The notes under the pieces are model-generated. The model was not told where the DNA came from, ran no database searches, and was given only the letters and a program-made list of their open reading frames with translations. DNA of 46,072 nt from contig QANT01003002.1 of the NCBI GenBank assembly GCA_003254885.1, positions 1-46,072 on the forward strand, written 5' to 3'. Made by a program: the position numbers and the translations under genes. The DNA comes from Purshia tridentata (taxonomy: Eukaryota > Streptophyta > Magnoliopsida > Rosales > Rosaceae). Shown here one piece after another: positions 11,101-21,350 of the stretch; positions within the stretch are counted from its first letter, which is position 1; each line of letters begins with the position of its first letter.

Positions 11101-12747
11101 CATTGTCATTTGATCCACACGTATGGGTTAATATACACTCTGGGATGGAGGTGGGTCAGACTAACTTCCCATTCATATTTCCTCCTGTTGCTATGCCATT
11201 TCATCACTTACAATTTATTCAGTTTTATATTCTTTTACCAATTACCAGTTAAGTGTCATGATGCTCCTTAATATTTGGTTCATTTCAATTTAGTGTTTCG
11301 GCTCTCTGTACTCTGCATATAGCACATTTCTTACATAGCTTCTGGTTTGTTCAGGCTCTGTTTATGCCGTACGACCATAAGAACACAACTCCTGATGGAG
11401 TTTCCTCGAACCAGATGAAGTCATTGCTTGAAAAACTGAACCATCTGCATTGCCAAAAGCGTTGCATGATTGGTTCTGGTGGAGGTTCTGTTGGGTTAGT
11501 ATTACTGATACCAAGACCCAACCTTGAGTCTCGTACCAGTTTTAGTTGGTCATTGTTATTATTGATGTCTTAAATACTTGATTTTCAAAAAAAAAAAATT
11601 GTTATCTTTTTGTGATGAGAAATAACCATGGGCGGCCATAGTTCTACTAATTTACTTGGGTCAAGCAAAGACAATGTGTAATATAGTGCCCATCATAATA
11701 AATCAGTGTTTTTGTACCAAACAAGATGGTCATGAGTAGAGCTTTCTTAGGACGAGTGGAGCTTGAAAGGAAGTTTAAGGGAGAAGATTGACGGTGCAAT
11801 GGCATTATTTCAATTTGGTGGGTATAGAGCATGTTGGTCTCATATCAATTGAATGATGCCAGAGGTTGAGGTTTAGTGGGCTTTACGAAAGAAACTTGGC
11901 ACTCCTAAGGACATGCTGGTAGTGGGGCTGCAAGGCCAAAGCCATACTGGGTCTGCAATTTTAAGTGTCTTATTTGATTCATTAAACTTCACCCTTCCCC
12001 ATCTTTTCAGCTCATGAGCCAAAGTTCAAAGGATTCAATGTTTGCTATTTCAAATGCTTATTGTAAGTGTTTCCAACAAGGTTATCATTGCTCAATTCTA
12101 GGTATCTGGCTCATGGGACAGCAACTGATTTTATGTACGACATTGTAAGGGTGCCAATGGCTTTCACCTTTGAGGTTTGTCACCTAATCCCTCTTTTTTC
12201 TTCAAATTTCTAATCTCACAGCAAATTTGACTCATAAAAACTGTATCCTTTTTCAATGTGACTCAGATATATGGAGATGGAGCAGCCTCATCGAGAGATT
12301 GCTTCAAAATGTTCAATCCCACTGACTTTGGTACCTTTAATGTATGTTACTTTGGTTCATATTTTAGTTCCAGCATATATAGAACCGACATTTGGTGAAA
12401 TTAACCGTGGAAATGTTTTTCGTTGTCAGAGAGTTCTCGATGAATGGTCTGCTGCTTTTTTCACAATATTTAAATTGGGGCCAGACCAGCTTGGTGAAAA
12501 TTATTCAAAGGCCGCTGTGCCCACCTTAGACAAGTGGGTATCAATAGATGAGTATCTTGATGGGTACTTAGTCGAGAGGAGTAGTAGATATGGGAAGAAG
12601 ATGGAGGTGCTTGAGCTTGGAATGCAGGAGATAAGAACATATTTCAGGCTCTTCCTGCTATCCTCAGTTCTTTTAATGTTCATGTTCTGTTCCAGAATTT
12701 CAAAAAGCAAGTGTGCTAGACCAATTGTTTCTGCTATTGCACTCTGA
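8175..12747 (+). CDS. M14 zinc metallocarboxypeptidase, secreted/membrane-anchored (At5g42320-like)
   Basis: The enzyme removes C-terminal residues from peptides using one Zn ion. Exons: 8175-8326, 8709-8766, 8838-8948, 9206-9343, 9934-10003, 10449-10504, 11025-11150, 11355-11494, 12102-12174, 12267-12341, 12430-12747. All introns are GT-AG and phases agree; the product is 438 aa. Residues 1-31 form a hydrophobic signal peptide (SISLCFFAWLHGFLVV). Zn ligands are His112 and Glu115 in GQHGRE and His233 in NIHSG. The LNRNW motif (Asn183-Arg184) matches the substrate carboxylate clamp. Glu308 in FTFEIYGD is the general base. A C-terminal membrane helix (about 405-420) suggests an anchored, lumenal or apoplastic enzyme. 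No propeptide is obvious. The natural substrate is unknown. Introns 5 and 6 carry MITEs. Confidence 0.93.
10182..10416. mobile_element. Foldback MITE in intron 5 of the carboxypeptidase gene
   Basis: The arms are imperfect inverted repeats. On the left, ctctggagagga, ccacaaattttg and gtgccgacatgaa; the right side read on the minus strand gives tctctagagag, ccgcaaattttg and atgccgacatgaa in the same order. TA-rich ends (atatatatgta and its mirror) bound the element. It is noncoding. Confidence 0.65.
10642..10840. mobile_element. TIR MITE in intron 6 of the carboxypeptidase gene
   Basis: The terminal inverted repeats are about 24 bp. The left end reads ggcttcttttggtgcatagg; the right end, read on the minus strand, is gcctcatttggtgcatagg. 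The body is 200 bp with no coding capacity. The ends resemble PIF/Harbinger-type MITEs ('TTTGGTGC'), but the flanking triplets (tta and att) are not identical, so class is tentative. A diverged relative lies at 3516-3774. Confidence 0.75.
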
Positions 12748-13028
12748 TATTGATATATAAAGGGTGTATACCAAAATTTTGAGAAAGGATATCTCTAAAA
12801 AAAATTATTTGTACAAGTACACGCAATTACAAACATTTTTGTAACTTGTAATTTTTCTCTGTAAAACTTATAATATTCTTTTCAAGTGAAGCATCAATTT
12901 ATTTGCTTGGATTGAATGCATGCGACTAGACTGAATCCGCATCTTACTTTAAACAATTAATCCTCGTACACCCCCCTCAATATTGTGATATAAGATGTTG
13001 TGATTAACATGTCCTTCCTTAAAATAAA

Positions 13029-13276
13029 TTGACGAACAATAAGACAATATAGTGTTATAGTTACATTCCATATCATGATATAAAAATAATCAGCAATTAT
13101 TTACAAGCTACAAGCAACGAATCATGTTTTATCTGGTGTTTATGGAAAAAGAATTACAACCTAAAATTATAGTGAGGGAGGGGGGTGTTTCTTCAACTGT
13201 TCTTGTTTTGTCATTAAGGTGTGGTTTTAAAACCCAGATCTAAATTCCTGGTTCTCAATCTCTTGGCTCTCAATTT
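13029..13276 (+). repeat. Dispersed repeat, copy 1 (inverted partner at 40761-40999)
   Basis: The segment matches the reverse complement of 40761-40999 over about 240 bp with small indels. Shared words include gttatagttacattcc, tcatgatataaaa, aatcatgttttatc, tatggaaaaagaattacaac and gtttcttcaactgttcttg. It lies in the intergenic space between the convergent carboxypeptidase and CRP1 genes. It is noncoding and the family is unknown. Confidence 0.8.
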
Positions 13277-13669
13277 CTTGTTCCCAAATTCTGGGACATG
13301 ATTGCCTTTGAAGTTGAATTCCCTTGCATGATGGCCAGCCTATATCATCATTCCCACAAAATCATTAGACCAGAGAAAAATTTGTTTGATGTGATCATGT
13401 GGTAGCTGGTGATTTTGTTACAACCTTTAGAGATGCCAACACAATTTATAAAACTCTTTTCCAAAAATTTTTGACTCCCACTAGCATAAATTCAGGCTTA
13501 TATAATATATATACCACGTGACTATCTTTGTTAAACCACCAAAGATAAGCAAGAAAAAAAGAGTAAATATCACGTGAGGGTTTTGGCCTAACCTTCAAAT
13601 TACACCTGACTAGATCAGATATAGTAGGAGAACACATGTAACTTTGGCTGCATGACTCAATCATATCAT

Positions 13670-16641
13670 TTATGATCTCAGTGTCTGTTTCATGTATTTC
13701 AGAGCAGACCGTAGCATTGCCCTAGCCTTCCTATCTGGAGTGCACCTAGATTGAATCATTTCTTCATACACAGCTGGAACCTGAAACCAAACCAGCAACT
13801 AATATATTTCAACATCTAAAACATCACACAGATGCTGAAATTATTCAACATATACAGAAGTGAAACGATAAAATATACACTAAAAACTTTTATATTATTG
13901 CAAAAGGTAATGCAGCCACCAAAAGCAGAAGGCCTACAAAAACTTACATAAAGATGCAGAAGTCATCTATGATCAAGGACATTACATAAGATTCATACCT
14001 TATAAAATTTATCAACACGGATAAGGGCTTTCATAAGTGTAGTATATGTAACTACATCTGGTTTCAAGTCCTGCAGTTTTAAAAAAACAAGTGGAGTTGT
14101 AGTAAAATGGCAAGCTCAATTTTACCATTTGGGTAACATAATGGTGAACAACATTAAAAGAACTTACATTTTCCTTCATGAACTGCAACACAGAAAAGGC
14201 CTCAGCATCCCTTCTATCTTCACCAAATGCATTGATTAACGAATTGAGAGCTAAGAGACTGGGTTTTAAGCCATCTGCTCTCATGACCCTAAATGCATTC
14301 AGTGCTTGCTCAGACAAACCCTGTCAAACATTCACATGGAAGAAGAAATGAATGCTCAACCATCACATTCACGGTATGACTATCCAATTCATTCTCAGAG
14401 ATCCAAATAGAAAGATAAAACTGGTAGTCTGAAGTAAGATGAAAGCTTTCTGGTTGACAATTAATCAGCATATCCATCTAAAGCTTCAGCAGTCCAAGAT
14501 ACATAAATAAATACACACAGACACATAACAGCTTGACCCAACTACTTTGAACAGACCATTAAGTTTGATAATTCAGGAAGAAGAACATGGTAATTAAGCA
14601 TTTTTTTGAACCTTGCCACTGGTAATATTAAGTTTGAGAACTGAGGCTAAAAAATGAGGTAGTGCAGCTTTCTCAAATGGTACAGAACCCACTCAACGAT
14701 GGTCATGTCAATACAAGTAGATAGGACAATGAATAAATAATTAGCCATATCATGGTTTGAATTCATAGAATAGTGCAATGAAAAGGTGCAGGTAAGATCA
14801 CCTAAGATAAGATGGCATCAAGGTAGCCATTATAGAAATTATAGTAGGTGTGGAGAAGTCTAGAGAAGAAAACTTACTCTTTGTGCATAGGCATTAATTA
14901 AGGCATTATACATAGTCGGGGATGGTTTCAAGCCTGCAGACTTCATCATCTCCAAGCACTCTATTGCATCATTAAATCTCCCTGACTTTCCATATATGTC
15001 AACTAGCGTGGTATATGTAACTATATTGGGCAGTAGACCCTGACTCTGCATCTTCCCCAACAAGCCCTTCATTTCATCCCACCTTTCCTGCTCCCCAAAC
15101 GAATTAATCATGATGTTATAGGTGGTGGCACAAGGGGAGCACCCACTTTCCTGCATTTCCTCAAACAACTCCTCTGCCCTTCCATGGTGGCCTGACTTAC
15201 AATGACAATCTATAAGCGTATTCCAGGTGACAGCGTCGGGATGAATCCCCTCTGATAGCATCCTTTCAAAAGCAGCCATAGCATGATCAAGACAATTAGA
15301 CTTTCCAAAAGTATCAATCATCACATTGTAAAAATGCCTATCGGGTTTCACCCCACTACTCTTCATCTCCCTCAAAACTTGGAATGACTTTTGCCACTCT
15401 CCTCTATCACGGTAGCTGGCTAAAATCCGACTAAAAACATAGGAATTAGGCTGCACATTGCTAGCTTCCATCTCTTTCAACACAATTCTTGCGCTTTCCC
15501 ACCTACCCGCATTTGCATAAGCATCAATGAGAAGGCTGTAAGTGTGCTCATCTGGTGAAATGCCACTCTTCTCCATCTGGGAGACGATGGATTCCGCGTC
15601 TTCCAAAGAAGCTGCCTTTACATACCCTTTAAGAAGGGCATTGTAAGCCCTAGTCCTCGGTTGTAATCCACCTTCTTTCATTTCCTCGAAAATAGCTTCG
15701 GCTTCAACCACCCTACCAGAATTCCCCAAAGCCGAAATAAGTGCAACCAGAGTGGCGGTCTTCGGGTTCAACCCACTGGCCTGGACCATGGCTAGAAAAT
15801 TCATAGCCTGGCTCGGCTCACCCGCTTTTGCGAAACCAGCAATTATATCATTGAAGAGCTGCCCGTCAATCTCAATCTTCTCGGACTCAATCTCCCTATA
15901 AAGCTTGAGCATAATAGGGGAATCAATCTTGTTTGCGCGGGCGAGGGACTGAATGATCAAGCTGTAATTGATGAAATCTGATCGGTAACCGTCTTGGCGC
16001 ATCCTAGACATCAAATTGAGGGCCTTTTCGAGGTCACCGTTGCGAGCACAAGCGCCGATTAGAGCATTGTAGGTTAATGGAGTTAAGGTTTGTCTCTGGG
16101 AGAGCAGGAAGGCCTCGTACAGCTTCTCGGAGCGGCCGAGCGCGTGGATGAGGATGGAGTAGAGCAGTTCGTAAGAAAAGCAGAGGTTGTGTTTTTGGAG
16201 CCAGGAAACGACGGCGTATGCTAGTCCAATGGAGGAGGAGGAGGAGGAAGATGAGCAGAGAGATTTGAGGAGGGAGTGCCAGAGAGTGGCCGGCACCGCT
16301 CGGTAGGACTCGGCCAGCTGGAACTCGGTTGGGTCGAGTGAGGTTGGGGAGGTGGAATCAGGAGTGGTGGTGGTGGTGGATGAGTTGGAGAGGAAGTTGA
16401 GGAGGGGGGTGAAGTCATAGCGGGAAACGGCTTGGTCGTCAAAGCGTCGTCTTGAGGATGGGAGATGGGCTTCGGTGGAGGAGGTGGCAACGGCAGTGAC
16501 TGTGGTGGCGGAGAGAGGCACGTGGAATATATGGTGCTGGTGGTGCTGGTGGTGCTGGTGGCGGAGGATGAGTATTGGAGAAGCTAATTGATTCCAAGGG
16601 AAGCGGGTGGAACCTGATAGTGGCAGAGGTACAAGAAGCAT
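13670..16641 (-). CDS. CRP1: Pentatricopeptide repeat protein, chloroplast CRP1-like (At5g42310)
   Basis: CRP1 is a plastid P-class PPR protein; in maize it is needed for translation of petA and psaC and for petB-petD mRNA processing. Exons: 16641-14878, 14320-14168, 14070-13999, 13780-13670, all GT-AG. The product is 699 aa, close to Arabidopsis CRP1. The first true ATG is at 16641 ([14 protein letters not shown]); the open frame upstream reaches 16713 but starts with GTG. The N-terminus has a Ser/Thr/His-rich transit-type region with QHHQHHQHH. About a dozen 35-residue PPR motifs follow, for example [19 protein letters not shown] and [18 protein letters not shown]. The tail ends [11 protein letters not shown] with no SMR or DYW domain. 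It is convergent with the carboxypeptidase gene, as its homologue is in Arabidopsis. Confidence 0.95.
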
Positions 16642-17304
16642 GTTGATTGTTGGTCTTATTATTCCAGACTTCTCTTCACTCTTCACTCTTCGCTCTTGAG
16701 TGACTGCAGACACTGTCTGTGGGTTAGGGGGGATCAGCTCTTAAGCGACGATTAATATTTTATCGCTTTCGTTTCATGGGATAGTTTTTGTGGAGAAAAA
16801 AGAAGGTCGTAAAGAATCGCATAATAAAACGAACGGAGAGCCTATCCTCTGTCTTGCGGACTCGGAATTTGCTTTCCCAGATCAATCTTTGAGGCGCCAC
16901 GTAAGCTTGTTACATTTTTATTTTATTTTTTTGTAGTCACACATTAAGAAAGGCCTTATGTGTTAAAAAAATATAATTAAATGTACACCCATGTAAATTG
17001 AAGCCGGTATAAACAAATCAAAGTACTCACCTCTACGGCTCTACCACAATACAATAGGATTTGTGTTAAAATACCACACAATTTCTATTTATTATACAAT
17101 CAACAACGATAAAAAAAAAAGTGCAAAGAGTCTTACGTTGGACAAGAATGAAACTAATGTCCCTCACTTCTTCTATACAAGAAACTTCTACATCAACGAC
17201 GACGAAACCAATGTCGCTCGCTGTTATTATGTGCAGTATGACTTTTATGGCTGAATTGAATATATGGTATCCTGTCAAACAGTGTTGGCAATATATGGTG
17301 GACT
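16642..17304. other. Intergenic, upstream of the CRP1-like gene
   Basis: Promoter-side region of the minus-strand PPR gene. It contains AT-rich runs and no open frame with recognisable protein character. Confidence 0.45.
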
Positions 17305-17580
17305 AGGATTAGGATTTTAAAATGCAAAAGCAAGGAAGTGATGATCATGTATTCATGTTCGAATATAGCAATGTCTTGTTCGTCTAGATAAACCCAGGCC
17401 TCAACTCCATCCCCAGACCTTGTATCTGTTAAAACAACCATATTCAGGAAAATTGAGTGCTCTGCATTGTCTGCAGCACCAACACAAGACAACCACATGG
17501 GCTTTCCTCACCCAAAATCAACGTCATAGAGACGATCCCTGCACTCGGAGTGTTCTTGATCTTGCGTACTTTGATTAATC
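17305..17580 (-). pseudogene. BAHD acyltransferase C-terminal relic
   Basis: Only the last 80 or so codons of a BAHD enzyme remain. The minus strand reads RDRLYDVDFG, then TGA (17510-17508), then GKPMWLSCVG, NMVVLTDTRSGDGVEAW and YLDEQDIAIFEHE. The stop replaces the Trp of the invariant DFGWG motif. After the EHE a frameshift occurs; the family ending LAFA...NPNP is readable in another frame near 17315-17335 with its own TAA. There is no upstream HXXXD half. It sits head-to-tail with the intact BAHD gene (18415-19845), so it is likely a decayed tandem copy. Confidence 0.85.
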
Positions 17581-17907
17581 ATTCGTATGTATTGACTATT
17601 GAAACTTCAAACTTATAGCGACTAGCAAGCAAGCAAATAATATTGAGATCTTAAAAGAAAATGATCGATAGCAAAAGAACGTACCTTGCAATTTGCAGGG
17701 ATGAACACGTACGCGACTTAATATTAATCAATTATTTCAATTTCAATACAACCGTCCCGGAGGCCCCGAACTGCATTTGGGCTCTTGTTGATGAGCTTAT
17801 TTTACAAGTTGTAATTTACAGAAAGCCAAAAGTGGAAAAAGAAACAAAAACAGGCTGGCCTGAAGAAACAAGAAACAAAGTGATGATGATGGATCATAAA
17901 TGAGGTG

Positions 17908-18420
17908 TGTTGGTCTTGAGTTTACAAACTAATACCAAAAGTATGGGTGATAAGTTTACAAACTTGATCACACCTCTCACACACTCTCACAAAGGAAAAC
18001 AAAAATAAGTCACGGGAAAGGAGAACTTGAAAGGAGCAACACTATTTCTTATTAATTAACTCTGATTGAGTTGATATAATAAACATACAAGGTTGTGCCT
18101 TATATAGGCAGCTGGTACATAAAAGTCATACAAGGATTTAAGCATCTAAGTTGTAAAAGTCAAGTGAACACAATAAATAAAGGTAGAGCTATCCTATCTA
18201 GATGTAGAAAACTAAAATATAGCATGAATAGATGAAGAAAAACAGCCACCGTACTTATGCAAACCAGTGTGAAACCAAGATAAAGTAGAAAACAATTGTG
18301 GACTTTATTCATGAAGGCAGCCACCAACCCATGTGAAATCAACCACCTTATTTGATTTGTAATTTTTCAACACCAACCCATGTGAAATCAGCTACTTTAT
18401 TTGATTTGTAATTGTCAACA
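17908..18420 (-). mobile_element. Solo LTR abutting the BAHD 3' end
   Basis: Read on the minus strand the element begins TGTTGACAATTAC and ends CTCAAGACCAACA, again TG...CA with TGTTG/CAACA ends. The flanking 5-mers on the plus strand are aggtg (17903-17907) and aagtg (18421-18425), one mismatch apart, so a slightly mutated target duplication. A TATA box (GCCTATATAAGG, about 18093-18104) lies in the same orientation. A 49-bp tandem duplication occupies its first 98 bp. No internal retrotransposon genes remain. Confidence 0.8.
18322..18419. repeat. 49-bp tandem duplication at the LTR 5' edge
   Basis: Copies 18322-18370 and 18371-18419 both read caccaacccatgtgaaatca and then ttatttgatttgtaatt, with a handful of substitutions. 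They lie within the minus-strand solo LTR. Confidence 0.85.
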
Positions 18421-19845
18421 AAGTGGTTGTAGAGGACTAGGATTGAGAGAAGCGAAAGCAAGCAAGTCCTGATCGCGTTCTAAAAAAGCCATTTCATCTT
18501 CATCCAAAGAAATCCAAGCTTCAAATCCATTGCCCCCCGGTTGTCCTCCGCCTGTATCCAGTAAACGGACGACGTTGACGAAAAAGGGCTCGTGGTAGAC
18601 CTCATGAACAGGAATGACCCACTTAGGCTTTCCCCAACCAAAATTAGCATCATACACACCAGAATAGGCAATGCTGGTATACCCAATAAAATCCATATCG
18701 GATGAGATAGCCTCGGCCATCTCTTGGAAAACCTTACCAATATTGGCCAGCCCTCCTTCCCCTTGTAGCTTTCCCACCAGGTCCCCACTGAATTTTGTGG
18801 TTGCTTCCCTCATCTTGCTCACCAACCTTGACAAGTCTAATTCCTCCTCCTGATGATCAGCTCTAGTCCACAGTGCCGCTGCCAAACAAACGAAATTTCC
18901 AATACAATTTTCTGATAAGGGTGGCGCCGCTCTTCGACGCAAATTCACTGCATGGGTTATCAAACTTGGTCGACTCGTACTAGTGGCCTTGGCGGTCTTA
19001 TTCCAAGCAGCCATAGCGCATTTCCAGATGAATGCTGAAATCGCCTCCACGCGACTTGGATTTTGCATACTTGAGCTGCTGGCTCTCTCTTTAAGCTTGG
19101 CTACAGCTGAGGCATCGAATACAAATCTGGTCGTCACGCACCTTCCTTTCTTGGTAAAGCGCCTGTACAAAGCCCTCATGGTTGCTTCTTTTGGGTGTGC
19201 GCCATATGCATTTGGGGGAAACAGTGTTGGACCAGCATCAAAATTAGGCATTATTAATTCACTATCATCACCATCCTTGCGGCGATTACATGTGGCAGCC
19301 CAAGCTTTAAGAAAGGTGCTGATGGCAATTCCATCCACAATCATGTGAGAAACTAAGGCACCAATCACAAAACCGCCGCACCCAAAGTTTGTCAACTGTA
19401 TCATAACTACCTCAGCTCCTGTCCCATATTCAAGAGAACTGGCAACAGGGGGTACAAATTTTGGGATTACTGACAAATCAGGACGCTCCAGAAATTCTGA
19501 AAGATTAGACTTCACGCTGGCCTCTATGAAATAAGCACCCTCGTCGTTACAATCAATGCAAACATTGTCTTTAATTCTTCCAGCAAGCGGGTAAAACCGA
19601 CTCAACGTTTCTGACAGACATTGTTTTAGTGTTTGGGATCTTTGGGATGATGACAATGATGGTATCTCACTCACTGGATATAACAAGATCATGGGAACAT
19701 AGACGGGAGGCATCAAGTGGTCCAGGAAGGAGAACTTGTGAGTCTTTAAGTGTGGAGGTGTTGGGGAAGAGGGCCTGATGTACTCCTTGGACACTATTTC
19801 GACATCCATACTCATCATCTTCATCCTCACCCTTGAGCTTTCCAT
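18415..19845 (-). CDS. BAHD acyltransferase, vinorine synthase-like, intact
   Basis: This is a probable cytosolic acyl-CoA-dependent O- or N-acyltransferase of specialised metabolism; donor and acceptor cannot be told from sequence. It is intronless, 476 aa from the first ATG at 19845 (MESSRVRMKM). An open frame reaches back to 19863 but begins with TTG, preceded by TAA. Family landmarks: VEIVSKEYIRPSSPTP near the N-terminus, YPLAGRIKDN, the catalytic SHMIVDG (His167, Asp171), FVFDASAVAKLK, and NFGWGKP near the C-terminus. The last motif has Asn401 in place of the usual Asp. The stop codon lies inside a solo LTR. A TATA-like word on the minus strand at 19937-19930 fits a short leader. Confidence 0.93.
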   Translation of the reverse strand: MESSRVRMKMMSMDVEIVSKEYIRPSSPTPPHLKTHKFSFLDHLMPPVYVPMILLYPVSEIPSLSSSQRSQTLKQCLSETLSRFYPLAGRIKDNVCIDCNDEGAYFIEASVKSNLSEFLERPDLSVIPKFVPPVASSLEYGTGAEVVMIQLTNFGCGGFVIGALVSHMIVDGIAISTFLKAWAATCNRRKDGDDSELIMPNFDAGPTLFPPNAYGAHPKEATMRALYRRFTKKGRCVTTRFVFDASAVAKLKERASSSSMQNPSRVEAISAFIWKCAMAAWNKTAKATSTSRPSLITHAVNLRRRAAPPLSENCIGNFVCLAAALWTRADHQEEELDLSRLVSKMREATTKFSGDLVGKLQGEGGLANIGKVFQEMAEAISSDMDFIGYTSIAYSGVYDANFGWGKPKWVIPVHEVYHEPFFVNVVRLLDTGGGQPGGNGFEAWISLDEDEMAFLERDQDLLAFASLNPSPLQPLC

Positions 19846-19929
19846 CCCAGCTACCCTCAACAATTAATATATAGCACTTAACATTTCTTGGGAGTCCTTC
19901 CATCATCTACTTTCTAGATGCTTACTGCA

Positions 19930-19937
19930 TTATATAT
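19930..19937 (-). promoter_or_regulatory. Possible TATA box of the BAHD gene
   Basis: The minus strand reads gatatataatgc about 85-92 nt before the ATG at 19845. AT-rich surroundings make this weak evidence. Confidence 0.3.
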
Positions 19938-20539
19938 CTTTATTTAATTATTTGATTCCTTTCTTTTTTAAATAAATATTTGACCTTATCAAAGTCATTA
20001 ATTAGTTTTGTCAGTCAATGTATTATATAAATCTCCAATAATGTAGTGTTACGTGTTAGCGCAATTGGAATATGATATGATCTTGATTCATATGAATGAT
20101 ATGATATATTTATATAAATTGTTCAAAACTCACTTTTAGTCTTCAAATTTCATTTTAGTTTTTATGGTTTCAATCGTTGTAATTTAGTTATGTACTTTAC
20201 AAATTATTGTAATGTAATGACATGATAGGATTTACGTTCATTAAATTATCAAATTCATTATTTCTTTTGCCATATACTTTATAAATGTTAAAAATTTTAT
20301 TAAATATTTTACAAACCGTTTGAAGCTTTCTCCTTGAGACATTACATGTTCTTCTGACAATGAAGGATCTAACTTCAAGTGTTATTTTTAATTTTAAAAC
20401 TAGAGGTATTGACTAAAAAACGCTACAGGAAAAGTCAAACAAAAAAGAGTTGCAAAGTTAAAACGAAAAAAAAACTACAAACTTAAAAAATGAACAAACA
20501 TTTATAAATATATATCTAGTCGTATTCTTAGGCAGTTGT

Positions 20540-20579
<40 letters not shown>

Positions 20580-21350
20580 GGTTTGAGATCTCACGTTTAG
20601 GATAGATGAGCCCATTTAATATAGTTTTTCAATAATTTAAATTGTTTGTTTTTTTTCCTATTCATAAATCATCAAATAAAAAATTATTTATTTATTTAAC
20701 TTTAATTAAATAAATAATCAATTTATGTATGATTAAATTTTACGGTTATTAAAATAGTTAAGTTGAAAAGACTGCAGAATTTGTCTTTTTCTACTCAGTT
20801 CGATCTATCATCCCTATAAATAAAAATAATTATATATGAATAAATATTATTAATATTGTAAATTCGTCTTCTTTCATACATATTATAATATAAAATTAAA
20901 GTAAACTTGTGAAAATAATTTTAAACTTAAAGTTACTTCAACGGACGGCATTGTGGCGGTAGTCAACAGTCAACAACACATAAAGAAGTCTAATTGCGTT
21001 GGTGAGAAAATGACAATTTGATAATGTCAAAACCTATGAATATGGAGTTCCGTACTTTACAAATCACATCAGGATCCGATGAGATATTTATACATTAATT
21101 ATGACCAAAAGATGGTGCGCCGTGCTTGGCTTCCTAATTCCTTGTAATCAAATCCCATGGGCAGAAGGAGTGAGGATTCTTTGAATTTTAGCCATTGAAG
21201 ACATAGTAGAGAGATAAAAGAATAGGAAGATAAAGAAGAATTCAAAGGCTATGTATGATTTTAACCTAGTACCAAACGGGTAGGGAAAAACACGTAGAGG
21301 ATCCAAAAATGTTTGAAGTGTTTTTTAAGGAAAGCACTTGTCAGATACTT
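19938..21350. other. Intergenic AT-rich region
   Basis: It contains an (AT)n microsatellite at about 20545-20577 and long A/T-rich tracts. I see no coding sequence and no clear transposon boundary. Confidence 0.5.

Noticed and set aside
16221-16490. Pro-rich 89-codon minus-strand frame
   Set aside because: Out-of-frame reading of the Ser/Thr-rich N-terminus of the CRP1-like protein.
16642-16713. N-terminal extension of the CRP1-like protein to 16713
   Set aside because: The open frame begins with GTG, not ATG; the first ATG at 16641 gives a typical transit peptide and length.
17063-17306. Short overlapping frames on both strands near 17.1 kb
   Set aside because: AT-rich sequence adjoining the BAHD relic; no protein character.
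18983-19348. 121-codon plus-strand frame across the intact BAHD gene
   Set aside because: Antisense shadow of conserved coding sequence.
19667-19906. 79-codon frame starting ATGATGGAAGG upstream of the BAHD start
   Set aside because: If the TATA-like word at 19937-19930 is used, transcription would begin at about the same place as this ATG, so it may not be in the mRNA. Its sequence has no protein family character.
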